In this document: positions 1 to 8,077 of the stretch, piece by piece | Layout: each line of letters begins with the position of its first letter | Numbering within the stretch: the first letter of the stretch is position 1 | Assembly: GCA_019420505.1 (NCBI GenBank) | Contig: JAHZHC010000019.1 | Location: forward strand, 3,736-67,735 | Reading direction: 5' to 3' | DNA from: Ruminococcus sp. | GTDB lineage: Bacteria; Bacillota; Clostridia; Oscillospirales; Ruminococcaceae | DNA: 64,000 nt | Program-made: the position numbers and the translations under genes | Notes under the pieces: generated by a model | Told to the model about the DNA's origin: nothing | The model's input: only the letters and a program-made list of their open reading frames with translations | The model's database searches: none

Positions 1-2
1 TG

Positions 3-556
3 ATTTTTAGTGGGTTGTATGGGTATATCAAAGGGTGTGATAAAGAACAAGAAAAACTTGAAAAAGAATTTATTAATAGTCAACTTTATGGGAATGGCGG
101 AACAAAGATAAGCGAAATTGTAGATGATTTTAAGGATTCAAACAGTTTAGAAGAAAATTTAGATAACGATTCCAATACAGAATTGACTGAAGATCAGCAA
201 TACATAAAAAATGTTATATAAATCTATGGTACTTTAATAAAGAATATCTTTCTGATTATAAACTAACAAACAGTGAAAAAGATTTATTAATATTTACTTT
301 AGACACTCTTATTCAGGCATTAAAAGATGAACAAATAAATAGTAGTCTCACTATATATTCTGCTCTTCCAGATAGCGGATACTACAACACACTTAACGAG
401 TTTGATAGAATATTTTTTGAGAGTCTCGATAGCTCATATAATATTATCACTTCACATTGGGATAAAATCTCTAAAGATGAAACCATAACAACAGAAGATG
501 GAGAGAATTTCAGAAAAGAAATGGACTATCTTAAAGATTTATCTATAAAGGAATAA
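3..556 (+). pseudogene. Unrecognised gene, cut by the left edge and interrupted by a frameshift
   Basis: A frame open from the left edge runs to a stop at 219-221. A second frame, open from 191 to the stop at 554-556, has no ATG, GTG or TTG in a usable position. It continues the same acidic, soluble, helix-rich character, so the two are best read as halves of one gene joined by a one-base shift. The switch falls in the A-run at 205-211 (ata aaa aat), which also reads as a possible -1 slippery heptamer A AAA AAT. A mutation, a sequencing error in the homopolymer, or programmed frameshifting are all possible. The product has no family I recognise. Neighbours suggest cargo of the integrated element that ends at the tmRNA gene. 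Confidence 0.5.
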
Positions 557-579
557 ACTACAGTTAGAGGTGACAATTT

Positions 580-1413
580 TTGAAAATTTGCAGTGTATGT
601 AAAGCACCATTAGGCTTGTTTATAAAAAAACATCTTTGTCTCGATGGATATATATGTGATGATTGTTTCCAACAAGCTAAATTACCTTTAAATAAACGCA
701 GTAGCACAAGTATTGAAGAAATTAAAAAACGAATATTTAATAAAGCGAATGCACAAAAGCAAGAACAACAAAATATATTTCTTAGACATGAGAGAGAAGC
801 TAAACTTACAGAAGAGAAGAAGTATACTGATATAGAAGGTATAATTAAAATTGACTTTAAAAATCAAAAGTTTAAATTAGAAAACTCAAATGTTACTTAT
901 AACTTTGATCAATTAATCTCCTATGAATATGTTGAAGCAGAACACATGGAACAAACTTCAAAATCGAAATCTAAAAAAGACAGTAGTATAGCTCGCTCCA
1001 TTGTAGGCGGAATGATTGCAGGAAATACAGGTGCCGTAGTGGGTGCAGTTTCTTCCCCTACTACTATTGTAACAGATGGAATAATTAAAAAAATTGTTGA
1101 TAAAATGCAGATCAAGCTGATTATTGATCCTAATTCTACAATATATAATTTAAATATAATTTCTAACTCTATTGATAAGTCATCTTTTGAATACAATCAA
1201 GCATTAGACCGAGCCAAAAAAGTAATGTCATATTTTTGTAAAATTGAAGAAGTAACCAAGTTACAAAATCAAACAGAATCATCTGCTCCCCAACAGGAAA
1301 CTATTGATGTTTCTGCATTTGAACAAATAAAACAATATAAAGAATTATTAGATATAGGAGCTATTACACCAGAAGAATTTAATACAAAGAAAAAACAGCT
1401 TTTAGGCTTGTAA
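580..1413 (+). CDS. Zinc-ribbon protein with C-terminal SHOCT-like domain
   Basis: This 277-residue protein starts at TTG 580 behind the ribosome-binding sequence agaggtga. Residues 4-7 and 26-29 form two CxxC knuckles (CSVC, CDDC), resembling DUF4428-type zinc ribbons. A charged linker follows, then a glycine-rich stretch near residues 142-158 (GGMIAGNTGAVVGAV) that could be a membrane-interacting hairpin. The last 30 residues (IKQYKELLDIGAITPEEFN...) match the short C-terminal SHOCT helix pair. SHOCT proteins with zinc ribbons are common on phages and integrative elements, fitting the integrase 2 kb downstream. The molecular function is unknown; domain calls are by eye. Confidence 0.75.
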   Translation: MKICSVCKAPLGLFIKKHLCLDGYICDDCFQQAKLPLNKRSSTSIEEIKKRIFNKANAQKQEQQNIFLRHEREAKLTEEKKYTDIEGIIKIDFKNQKFKLENSNVTYNFDQLISYEYVEAEHMEQTSKSKSKKDSSIARSIVGGMIAGNTGAVVGAVSSPTTIVTDGIIKKIVDKMQIKLIIDPNSTIYNLNIISNSIDKSSFEYNQALDRAKKVMSYFCKIEEVTKLQNQTESSAPQQETIDVSAFEQIKQYKELLDIGAITPEEFNTKKKQLLGL

Positions 1414-1459
1414 AAAAATACAATCAGGAGTGACAGGAAATAAAGTTTGCAAAGCAAAT

Positions 1460-1539
1460 AAAAAACCTCACCAGTACTGCGAATACTGATGAGGCTAAAT
1501 GGAGACGAAAAAGGATTACAGGATTCCTCCTGCGCTTCC
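1460..1539 (-). ncRNA. Candidate small RNA with its own promoter and terminator (unit 1)
   Basis: A minus-strand promoter at 1547-1575 would start transcription near 1539. About 45 nt downstream a hairpin at 1466-1494 (cctca/tgagg and cagta/tactg arms) is followed on the minus strand by a run of six U, a typical intrinsic terminator. The transcript would be about 80 nt. It contains an internal hairpin, cagga-ggaa-tcctg, and a purine-rich aggagg sequence near its 5' end. No convincing protein is encoded. No gene on the minus strand needs this terminator, which argues for an independent RNA. Family unknown. Confidence 0.45.
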
Positions 1540-1546
1540 AAAAATT

Positions 1547-1575
1547 ATTATATCACCATATTTCGACAATGTAAA
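1547..1575 (-). promoter_or_regulatory. Sigma-A promoter for candidate sRNA unit 1
   Basis: On the minus strand TTTACA (1570-1575) and TATAAT (1547-1552) are separated by exactly 17 bp, in the intergenic gap between two plus-strand genes. Confidence 0.55.
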
Positions 1576-1640
1576 CATATTTATGGCATTGTTCAATAAA
1601 TATTAATTTTTGTCGTAAGGTGTGTCAGGAGGAAAATTAT

Positions 1641-3137
1641 ATGCTTTGCCAAAAATGCAATGCGCAAAATCAAAATGATGCAGTTTTTTGTACCAAATGT
1701 GGAGCAAGGCTGTTTGATGAAAATTACAATAGCGAAGAAGCTGGCTTAACTAAAGACGACGATTCTAAAACGGATTATAGCAATAGCAAAAATGTCTTTA
1801 CATCATCTTCGTGGACTTGCCCGATTTGTAGCCGAGAAAATAAAGGCTCAGATGAGATATGTACAAAATGCCTTACTCCTAAACCTTTAGACAAATCTAA
1901 AAACAAACTATTGTTTGTTAACAGCACTGTTAAAGTATCACTAATAATTCTATTTGTCATTTTTGCTATTTTTATTATATATGCATTTTCTCTTATGTTT
2001 AGTTCAGAAAATGATGACAAAGATGCCAATGCAACACTTCAATCAACTACGACTACACCTATAACCATAAGAACTACTACGACTGCCCCAAAGACAACCA
2101 CAACTACGACTACCAAAAGTGAAACAGAATTAAAAATATTGGCACAAAAAGAAAGAGCCGAATATATTTCAGACTGCACTGAAATCTCGTATAATGATTT
2201 AGCGAGAAGTCCCGATAAATACATAGGCGAAAAATTGAAAATTACCGTTGAAATACAGCAAGTTTTGTCAAACGGTTTTTCTTCAAATGCCTATCGTTGT
2301 TACGAGGATTACGATATACACTCAGGAGATTCTTACTTAGATAAAGAATGGTATGTAGAATATTCTTTGAATGATGATGAATCAAGAATTTTAGAAAATG
2401 ATATAATAACTTTTTACGGCACTTATGACGGTACATCAAAACTTGAACGTGCTTTAACAGGTGTAACTGATTATGTACCAACTCTGCAAGCTAAATATTG
2501 TGAACTTAATACAAATACAAGTACTGCACCTGTTACAACTACAAAACCTAAAACATCTTTAAAGAAAACAACTACAACTAAACCAAAGAAAACATTATAC
2601 AACCCTTCCGGTGTGAATGGCTGGAGTGCAAATGGAACAGGTGATTATGTTGCACAAGGCTTGATTGTAGATCATTATGGAGTATTATCTATTTCACATG
2701 ATGGTTCTCATTATTTCTCTGTAAAAGCACACAATAACGAAACAGGTGATTATGAATCACTGGTAAGCGAAATTGGATCTTATAATGGAACGGTTTTAAT
2801 TCCGGAAACCGGTAATTATGATATTGAAATTAGTGCAGATGGCAATTGGTCTATTAATTCATATGCCGTTGGAACAACTAATGGCTCATCCTTTAATGGA
2901 CATGGTGATGCCGTAACAAGTGTATTTTTAACAACAAATCAAAATTGGAAAATAACTAATAATAATTCAGATTCATATTTTTCCGTTAATGTTCATTATA
3001 CTGAAGACGAAGGAGACTATGACACTCTTGTAAGTGAAATTGGGAACTATAGTGGTGTTGTGCGTTCTGATGATTCAGGAAGTATGTTTTTTGAAATTAT
3101 TTCGGATGGAGATTGGTCGATAAGCCCTGCTAATTAA
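1641..3137 (+). CDS. Zinc-ribbon, membrane-anchored surface protein with Thr-rich linkers and repeat domains
   Basis: ATG 1641 is chosen because aggagg at 1628-1633 lies at ideal distance; the frame could extend a few codons further. The protein has 498 residues. A zinc ribbon occupies residues 3-24 (CQKC...CTKC) and a RanBP2-like zinc finger about 60-80 (CPIC...CTKC). One transmembrane helix lies around residues 100-125. A threonine-rich linker encoded by act/aca repeats follows, then an OB-like domain, a second Thr/Lys linker, and two related C-terminal modules containing GDYESLVSEIGSYNG and GDYDTLVSEIGNYSG. The zinc-binding end should be cytoplasmic and the rest extracellular. Function unknown; the layout suggests a cell-surface sensor or adhesin-like protein. 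Confidence 0.7.
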   Translation: MLCQKCNAQNQNDAVFCTKCGARLFDENYNSEEAGLTKDDDSKTDYSNSKNVFTSSSWTCPICSRENKGSDEICTKCLTPKPLDKSKNKLLFVNSTVKVSLIILFVIFAIFIIYAFSLMFSSENDDKDANATLQSTTTTPITIRTTTTAPKTTTTTTTKSETELKILAQKERAEYISDCTEISYNDLARSPDKYIGEKLKITVEIQQVLSNGFSSNAYRCYEDYDIHSGDSYLDKEWYVEYSLNDDESRILENDIITFYGTYDGTSKLERALTGVTDYVPTLQAKYCELNTNTSTAPVTTTKPKTSLKKTTTTKPKKTLYNPSGVNGWSANGTGDYVAQGLIVDHYGVLSISHDGSHYFSVKAHNNETGDYESLVSEIGSYNGTVLIPETGNYDIEISADGNWSINSYAVGTTNGSSFNGHGDAVTSVFLTTNQNWKITNNNSDSYFSVNVHYTEDEGDYDTLVSEIGNYSGVVRSDDSGSMFFEIISDGDWSISPAN

Positions 3138-3213
3138 AATATGGACACAATCCAATAAGTAAATGAAACTATATAAATAATTAAAATTAAATTTTTCAAT
3201 TTTCTTTTTATAT

Positions 3214-3288
3214 AAAAACCGCCCCTGTGGTGTTAGCGGACCACAGAGGCGAAAGAACCACCCAATCACTACAAAGGGTTAATTCTAT
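3214..3288 (-). ncRNA. Candidate small RNA with its own promoter and terminator (unit 2)
   Basis: A perfect consensus promoter on the minus strand (3295-3323) would start an RNA near 3288. A strong hairpin at 3220-3251 (gcctctgtggt arm, one G-U wobble on the minus-strand RNA) is followed by five U, giving a transcript of about 75 nt. It encodes no evident protein and precedes no minus-strand gene. It diverges from the integrase, whose ribosome-binding site lies just beyond the promoter, so it could influence integrase expression or act in trans. Confidence 0.5.
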
Positions 3289-3294
3289 ATTTTT

Positions 3295-3323
3295 ATTATA
3301 ACATACTTTTGTTTAATTGTCAA
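3295..3323 (-). promoter_or_regulatory. Perfect-consensus sigma-A promoter for candidate sRNA unit 2
   Basis: Minus-strand TTGACA (3318-3323), 17-bp spacer, TATAAT (3295-3300). It points away from the integrase and has no minus-strand gene downstream, only the terminated unit ending at 3214. Confidence 0.65.
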
Positions 3324-3343
3324 GAAATAGGAGTAATTTTTTT

Positions 3344-4480
3344 ATGCCAATATATAAAATGTCGGATAAAGACGGTAAACTGATAAAAAAAGACGGTAAA
3401 CAAAAATACCGCATAATAGTATCATATACGGATAGCTACGGAAAGCACAGACAAATGGAACGCAAGGCTTTTGGCAATGACGAAGCTAAACAGGTAGAAC
3501 GTGAACTTGCTTTAAAAATTAAGCAAAAATCAATAGCCACCACTAAATTTACGCTGGAAGAACTCTTTGATGATTATATAAAGAGTAAAAAAAATGAAGT
3601 GCGTGAAACTACATTAGATAAAACAAAAGGCACACTGAACCGTCATGTTATAACCGATGATTTCCGCAAAACAAGAATTGATAAAATTAATATCCAATGG
3701 CTAAAGAATTGGAAACAATGCATAGAAGATAAAAACCTTAGCATAAGAATGCGAAAAAACATCTACAGTGAATTTAGGACAATGCTTAACTACGCTGTTC
3801 AAATGGAATATCTTCCGTCTAATCCTATTTTAAAAATCGGTAATTTTAAATCACCTCTTGAACTGCAAGAAGAAATGCAGTATTACACTCCGGAAGAATT
3901 TATAAAATATATAACTGCGGCTCGCAACTCTGAGCAGTGGGGTTATTATGTATTTTTTAATATTGCTTTTTATATGGGCATGAGAAAAGGAGAGATCAAT
4001 GCCCTGCAATGGACAGATGTAAAGGGAGATTATATAAGCATTACAAAAAGCGTCGTGCAAAAGCTTAAAGGAGACGATCGCATAACACCACCTAAAAACC
4101 AATCATCCATACGAGAAATAGAAATACCTCATCCGTTAAAAAAAGTCTTAGACGAACATTATAAACGTTGTCAAAGCATTGAGGGATTTAATGATAGCTT
4201 TTATATTTGCGGAGGAATAAAATCTTTAAGAGATAGTTCGTTACAGAAAATGAATGAACATTTTGCTAAAGAAGCGGGGGTAAAATACATACGCATACAC
4301 GACTTCCGTCACAGCCATGCTTCTCTGCTTGCAAACGAGGGGATTAATATTCAGGAAATTGCAAGACGTTTAGGACACTCAAATGCCAATATAACACTTA
4401 AAACTTATGCACATTTATACCCACGAGAAAACGAACGTGCAATATCAATTTTAAATAAAATAAAAGATAATTCTTGGTGA
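3344..4480 (+). CDS. Tyrosine recombinase / phage-type integrase
   Basis: ATG 3344 follows aggag at 3329-3333; an in-frame TTG at 3317 lacks a ribosome site. The 378-residue protein has an N-terminal arm-binding region, a SAM-like core-binding domain around residues 60-160, and a C-terminal catalytic domain. Catalytic motifs are visible: the first Arg in GMRKGEINALQW, the H-x-x-R box in HDFRHSHASLL, and LGHSNANITLKTYAHLY with the nucleophilic Tyr. Such enzymes integrate and excise phages and conjugative elements at tRNA or tmRNA genes. This gene ends about 50 bp from the 3' end of the tmRNA gene, facing it, which strongly suggests tmRNA-site integration. Confidence 0.93.
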   Translation: MPIYKMSDKDGKLIKKDGKQKYRIIVSYTDSYGKHRQMERKAFGNDEAKQVERELALKIKQKSIATTKFTLEELFDDYIKSKKNEVRETTLDKTKGTLNRHVITDDFRKTRIDKINIQWLKNWKQCIEDKNLSIRMRKNIYSEFRTMLNYAVQMEYLPSNPILKIGNFKSPLELQEEMQYYTPEEFIKYITAARNSEQWGYYVFFNIAFYMGMRKGEINALQWTDVKGDYISITKSVVQKLKGDDRITPPKNQSSIREIEIPHPLKKVLDEHYKRCQSIEGFNDSFYICGGIKSLRDSSLQKMNEHFAKEAGVKYIRIHDFRHSHASLLANEGINIQEIARRLGHSNANITLKTYAHLYPRENERAISILNKIKDNSW

Positions 4481-4498
4481 ATTCTTGGTTATAAAAAT

Positions 4499-4524
4499 AA
4501 AACCGCCTATTTTAGGCGGTTTTT
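4499..4524. terminator. Bidirectional intrinsic terminator between integrase and tmRNA
   Basis: The symmetrical hairpin aaaccgccta-ttt-taggcggttt is followed by T-runs on both strands, so it can end both the integrase transcript and the convergent tmRNA transcript. Confidence 0.85.
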
Positions 4525-4531
4525 GCATATC

Positions 4532-4889
4532 TGGTGGAGGCGAGGAGAGTCGAACTCCTGTCCGAAAATCAATCCCCATGAATTTCTACGAGTGTATTCT
4601 GTTATTTTGGTAAAACCCGTTCCCTCATGCAAAGGCAAACAAACACGCCTCTGTATTCAGTAGACCGTAATGCATCAATAAGCTACAGCCGTCACCTATT
4701 GACGTTCACCACTAATCGGCGCCTAACCCTTAGCCGTGGTATTCAAAGGGAAGACGAGCAGCTATTAAGCAGCTGCTAATTCAAAATTATCTTTGTCGTC
4801 TAATTTTAAAACGTGCGCCGTTTTAAGAGAGTGCGCTCCTCTACTCGCTTATCATGCTTCAAAATCCCCGTCGAAACCTTTACGCCCCC
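4532..4889 (-). ncRNA. ssrA: Transfer-messenger RNA (tmRNA, ssrA)
   Basis: The 5' end (gggggcgtaaaggtttcgac on the minus strand) and the 3' end (ggttcgactctcctcgcctccacca, given here as the T-arm and acceptor ending at an encoded CCA at 4532-4534) are hallmark one-piece tmRNA sequences. A tag reading frame inside ends ...gaa tta gca gct gct taa. By analogy with the UAGUC-GCA context in E. coli I place resumption after uagac, giving a tag of (A)DKDNFELAAA; the exact resume codon is inferred. tmRNA with SmpB rescues ribosomes stalled on broken mRNAs. smpB lies just upstream on the same strand. Confidence 0.95.
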
Positions 4890-4917
4890 ATAGTTTAAAT
4901 ATTTTAGATGTATAATA

Positions 4918-5388
4918 TCATCTGTCACGTTCTTTCATAGCTCGCTCAATATCTCTCTGAGCAGCCTTCTTAGCTAAATCATCACGCTTGTCATGAAGCT
5001 TCTTTCCTTTGCAAAGCCCCAAAGCCAGCTTGACCCTGCTTCCTTTGAAATATAACGATAACGGAATAAGCGTTAAGCCTTCCTGTTTAACCTTTCCCAG
5101 TAAACGCATAATTTCTTTTTTGTGTAAAAGCAGCCTGCGTACCCTCATAGGATCACGATTAAAAATATTACCCATTTCATAAGGCGAAATATGCATTCCC
5201 TTTACCCACATCTCACCATCATCAACACTGCACCAGCTGTCCTTCAAATTCACTCCGCCGCTGCGTATCGATTTAACCTCAGTACCAACAAGCTCAATTC
5301 CGCATTCAATCTGCTCAAGAACAAAGTAATCATGCCTTGCTTTTCTGTTGTCAGCAATTTGCTTTGTACCGCTTTTGTTGATTGCCAT
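4918..5388 (-). CDS. smpB: SsrA-binding protein SmpB
   Basis: SmpB binds tmRNA and delivers it to stalled ribosomes. From ATG 5388 the protein has 156 residues, the family norm; an upstream GTG at 5400 has poorer spacing to its ribosome site. Recognised motifs are NRKARHDYFVLEQIECGIELVGTEVKS (shown here in part: NRKARHDYF, GIELVGTEVKSIR), the central GxVNLKDSW-like segment, LLLHKKEI and LIPLSLYFKG. The tail is basic (KRDDLAKKAAQRDIERAMK), as expected for the tmRNA-dependent C-terminal helix. It precedes ssrA on the same strand and has a perfect upstream promoter. Confidence 0.96.
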   Translation of the reverse strand: MAINKSGTKQIADNRKARHDYFVLEQIECGIELVGTEVKSIRSGGVNLKDSWCSVDDGEMWVKGMHISPYEMGNIFNRDPMRVRRLLLHKKEIMRLLGKVKQEGLTLIPLSLYFKGSRVKLALGLCKGKKLHDKRDDLAKKAAQRDIERAMKERDR

Positions 5389-5424
5389 GCCCTTAAACAC
5401 CTGCCTTTAATGATTTTGCAATTA

Positions 5425-5453
5425 ATTATAACACCATTCATGTTCCTTGTCAA
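5425..5453 (-). promoter_or_regulatory. Consensus promoter for smpB
   Basis: Minus-strand TTGACA (5448-5453), 17-bp spacer, TATAAT (5425-5430), ending about 35 bp before the smpB start. Confidence 0.75.
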
Positions 5454-5566
5454 GCAATGAAAGCTGTAATTTTGCGGCAGTACAAGTCATATTTTCATAC
5501 CTGTTTACATAAATAAATAATAAAAAATAAAATATTACTAAATTACCCCGAAAGGACTTGCATCTT

Positions 5567-6439
5567 ATGTTTGTCAGCCTTAAAATAAAACGAACCACCC
5601 TGACCGTGCTGCTAATTTCAATCGTGCTGGCAACTGCCGGCATAACCGCGCTTGCTCATGCCCTGAAATCCGAATTTTCAGGCAGTCAAAGCAAACAAGT
5701 TCCTATTCTCATGTACCACAGTATTCTTAAAGATGATTCTAAATGGAACGACTATATCCTCTCCCCCGTAGAACTTGAAAAGGATATTGTGTGGCTTAAA
5801 GAAAATGGATATCAGCCGGTCTTTGTAAAAGATTTGATCAGCTATGTCAACGGAAATTCAGATCTGCCCGAAAAGCCCGTAGTCCTGACCTTTGACGACG
5901 GAAGCTATAATAACCTCACCTATGTACTCCCTCTGCTTGAAAAATATGATTTTAAAGCAACATTCTCTATCGTAGGCTCCTATTCGGAATTTGCCTGTGA
6001 AGAAGCTGAACCCTCACCCTCATATTCATACCTCGATTGGGATGATATCAAGAAAATGATGAAAACCGGACGAGCCGAGTTTGCAAACCATACCTATGAC
6101 CTCCATTCATTAAATGACCGCCGTGGATGTACAATAAAAAACAGCGAAACCTATGAACAATTCCGCCATATCTTTCTCTCCGATATATTCAAAACTCAGC
6201 ATCTGCTTGAAAACAATTGTAATATCTCTCCTGATATATTTGCATATCCATATGGAATGACTTGTGAAGCATCAAAAAGATTAGTCAAAAATTCAGGTTT
6301 TTCCGCAAGCCTTGGAGTAGAAGAAAAAATAAATTCCATAACAATCGGAAATGAAAACTGCCTCTATGAATTAGGAAGGTTTAACCGTCCCGCATTCATC
6401 TCAACAGAGGATTTTATGAAAAAATATGATATTGATTAA
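5567..6439 (+). CDS. Membrane-anchored polysaccharide deacetylase (NodB/PgdA family)
   Basis: ATG 5567 lies 10 bases after aaagga; the upstream TTG at 5558 is too close to that site. The 290-residue protein begins with a basic, hydrophobic signal anchor (residues 5-30). The NodB domain follows, with VPILMYHSI, the metal-binding TFDDG motif near residue 110, the HTYDLHS box supplying metal-ligand histidines, and FAYPYG near residue 220. Family members remove acetyl groups from peptidoglycan or other surface glycans outside the membrane. It is monocistronic, with a terminator after the stop. The exact substrate cannot be read from sequence. Confidence 0.85.
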   Translation: MFVSLKIKRTTLTVLLISIVLATAGITALAHALKSEFSGSQSKQVPILMYHSILKDDSKWNDYILSPVELEKDIVWLKENGYQPVFVKDLISYVNGNSDLPEKPVVLTFDDGSYNNLTYVLPLLEKYDFKATFSIVGSYSEFACEEAEPSPSYSYLDWDDIKKMMKTGRAEFANHTYDLHSLNDRRGCTIKNSETYEQFRHIFLSDIFKTQHLLENNCNISPDIFAYPYGMTCEASKRLVKNSGFSASLGVEEKINSITIGNENCLYELGRFNRPAFISTEDFMKKYDID

Positions 6440-6452
6440 AAGACAAAATAAA

Positions 6453-6493
6453 AAAGACTGTTTCATAAGCATTGGTTTTATGAAGCAGTCTTT
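6453..6493. terminator. Intrinsic terminator after the deacetylase
   Basis: A long hairpin (aaagactgtttcataa paired with ttatgaagcagtcttt, one wobble) follows the stop codon by 14 bases, with T-rich DNA on both flanks. Confidence 0.8.
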
Positions 6494-6757
6494 GTTAATG
6501 AAATTCAGCGCCACAAATCAATATGTAAAGCAATCCCTATTGGAATCACTAAACGCCGAATAATCAATGTAACAATTATATCTCTAACGTTGTATTCAAA
6601 AAAGTAAATTTCGTGTCAGAATTGTAAACATTTTGTGATAAAAGTCATTCAGAAACTGTAATTTCCTGATTTATATAAAGCCTGTCATATTTCAAGTATA
6701 TTTTATTTATATCATAATATGCTATATTTAAATACTTGTTTATGCCAGTTTCAAAGG
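6494..6757. other. Gene-free stretch upstream of the manA promoter
   Basis: AT-rich DNA with no convincing gene. A 36-codon minus-strand frame ending at 6505 lacks a normal start codon and is probably chance or a remnant. No structured RNA is evident. Confidence 0.4.
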
Positions 6758-6786
6758 TTGACTTTTATACACCCCCATGGTATAAT
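6758..6786 (+). promoter_or_regulatory. Promoter for manA
   Basis: TTGACT (6758-6763), 17-bp spacer, TATAAT (6781-6786), about 37 bp before the manA start, whose ribosome site is cggagg. Confidence 0.75.
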
Positions 6787-6823
6787 ATTATAGTATATAT
6801 TTTGATTAACGGAGGATATAATT

Positions 6824-7777
6824 ATGGCAGTATTAAAATTAACACCGGCATTTAAAGATTACCTTTGGGGCGGCACAAGACTTCGTGATGACTTTCAGAA
6901 AGACTGCGATTTCGATAAGATAGCTGAAAGCTGGGAGCTTTCTTGTCATAAAGACGGCCCAAGTACTATCGCAAACGGCGAGTTCAAAGGTCTTACTCTT
7001 TCCGAGTATATCGATAAAGCTGGCAAATCTGTTTTGGGAACAGATTGTGAAAAATTTGAGAACTTCCCTATTCTGATCAAATTAATTGACGCTAAAGATA
7101 ATCTCTCTGTACAGGTTCACCCTGACAACGAATATGCCCAGCGTGTTGAAGGAGAATACGGTAAAACCGAAATGTGGTATATCGTTGACTGCGACGAGGG
7201 TGCAACACTGCTCTATGGCTTTAAGGATACAATTACTAAAGACGAGTTTGCTCAAAGAATTGCTGATAATACTCTTCTCGAAGTTACTAATGCAGTTCCG
7301 GTAAAAAAAGGCGACGTGTTCTTTATTCAGGCAGGTACCCTTCACGCTATCGGAAAAGGTATTTTAATCGCTGAGATCCAGCAGAATTCAAATACCACAT
7401 ACAGAATTTATGACTACGGACGTGTCGGAAAAGACGGAAAACCAAGAGAGCTTCATGTTGAAAAAGCTAAAGATGTAACTGACCTCTGCCCTGCAAAGGC
7501 ATATCCCGAAACCCCTGTTGAACAGAAAGACGGATATACATCAAAGCTCTTGTCCTCATGTGACTATTTCACAACTTATGCAGTTGACGTTGATTCAAAA
7601 GCAGTACTTGAAGCTGATGAAAAATCATTTCTAAGTCTGCTTATCCTTGACGGAGATTGTGAAATCACTGCTGATGATACAGTAAAAGCTAAAAAAGGCG
7701 ACAGTATTTTTGTCCCTGCCGGAACAGGAAAGGTTATTGTAGACGGAAAATGTAAAGCTATCCTTACACGAGTGTAA
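6824..7777 (+). CDS. manA: Mannose-6-phosphate isomerase, class I
   Basis: This zinc enzyme interconverts mannose-6-phosphate and fructose-6-phosphate in the cytoplasm. The 317-residue length matches the short Firmicute form. Visible motifs are LKDYLWGG-like FKDYLWGGTRLR at residues 9-20, SWELS, VQVHPDN with a zinc ligand His near residue 99, KTEMWY, GTLHAIGKG and QNSNTTYRIYDYGR. The C-terminal cupin half ends with GDSIFVPAG. A strong promoter lies directly upstream. A small zinc-ribbon gene and a ROK kinase follow on the same strand, which suggests a hexose-phosphate theme. Confidence 0.95.
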   Translation: MAVLKLTPAFKDYLWGGTRLRDDFQKDCDFDKIAESWELSCHKDGPSTIANGEFKGLTLSEYIDKAGKSVLGTDCEKFENFPILIKLIDAKDNLSVQVHPDNEYAQRVEGEYGKTEMWYIVDCDEGATLLYGFKDTITKDEFAQRIADNTLLEVTNAVPVKKGDVFFIQAGTLHAIGKGILIAEIQQNSNTTYRIYDYGRVGKDGKPRELHVEKAKDVTDLCPAKAYPETPVEQKDGYTSKLLSSCDYFTTYAVDVDSKAVLEADEKSFLSLLILDGDCEITADDTVKAKKGDSIFVPAGTGKVIVDGKCKAILTRV

Positions 7778-7834
7778 TTTGTTTTGTACTGTTTAAACTT
7801 TATATGGCATAATGCCGGTTAAGGGAGTTTTGAT

Positions 7835-8056
7835 ATGCTGTCAGTCTTATGCGTTTTTTCCGTAACAATATGTGTTGCTGTAATTGGACTATTGATTAAT
7901 GCAGTGATTCTTTCAAAACATACATTTGTGTGTCCGAAATGCGGCTGTAAAACTGAATTCCCAATGCACAGACTGATCTTTATTACTCATTTTGAAAACG
8001 AGTACAGCATACCCTGCCCTCAGTGCAGAAACAAAATAATGATAGTAAAAGAATAA
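7835..8056 (+). CDS. Small membrane-anchored zinc-ribbon protein, unknown function
   Basis: 73 residues from ATG 7835 with an aagggag ribosome site. Residues 1-26 form a single hydrophobic helix (VLCVFSVTICVAVIGLLINAV). Two cysteine pairs follow, CPKC at 33-36 and CPQC about 25 residues later, as in rubredoxin-like zinc ribbons. It ends 21 bases before the ROK kinase start, so they are probably co-transcribed. I recognise no named family. Confidence 0.7.
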   Translation: MLSVLCVFSVTICVAVIGLLINAVILSKHTFVCPKCGCKTEFPMHRLIFITHFENEYSIPCPQCRNKIMIVKE

Positions 8057-8077
8057 TTAATGAAAGGAAAACCATTA

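Noticed and set aside
1495..1540. tRNA-like 3' end (cgtctcca on the minus strand)
   Set aside because: No cloverleaf or matching 5' acceptor; better explained as part of the candidate sRNA.
6505..6615. 36-codon minus-strand frame with a hydrophobic end
   Set aside because: No start codon and no ribosome site; bounded by a terminator hairpin; most likely chance.
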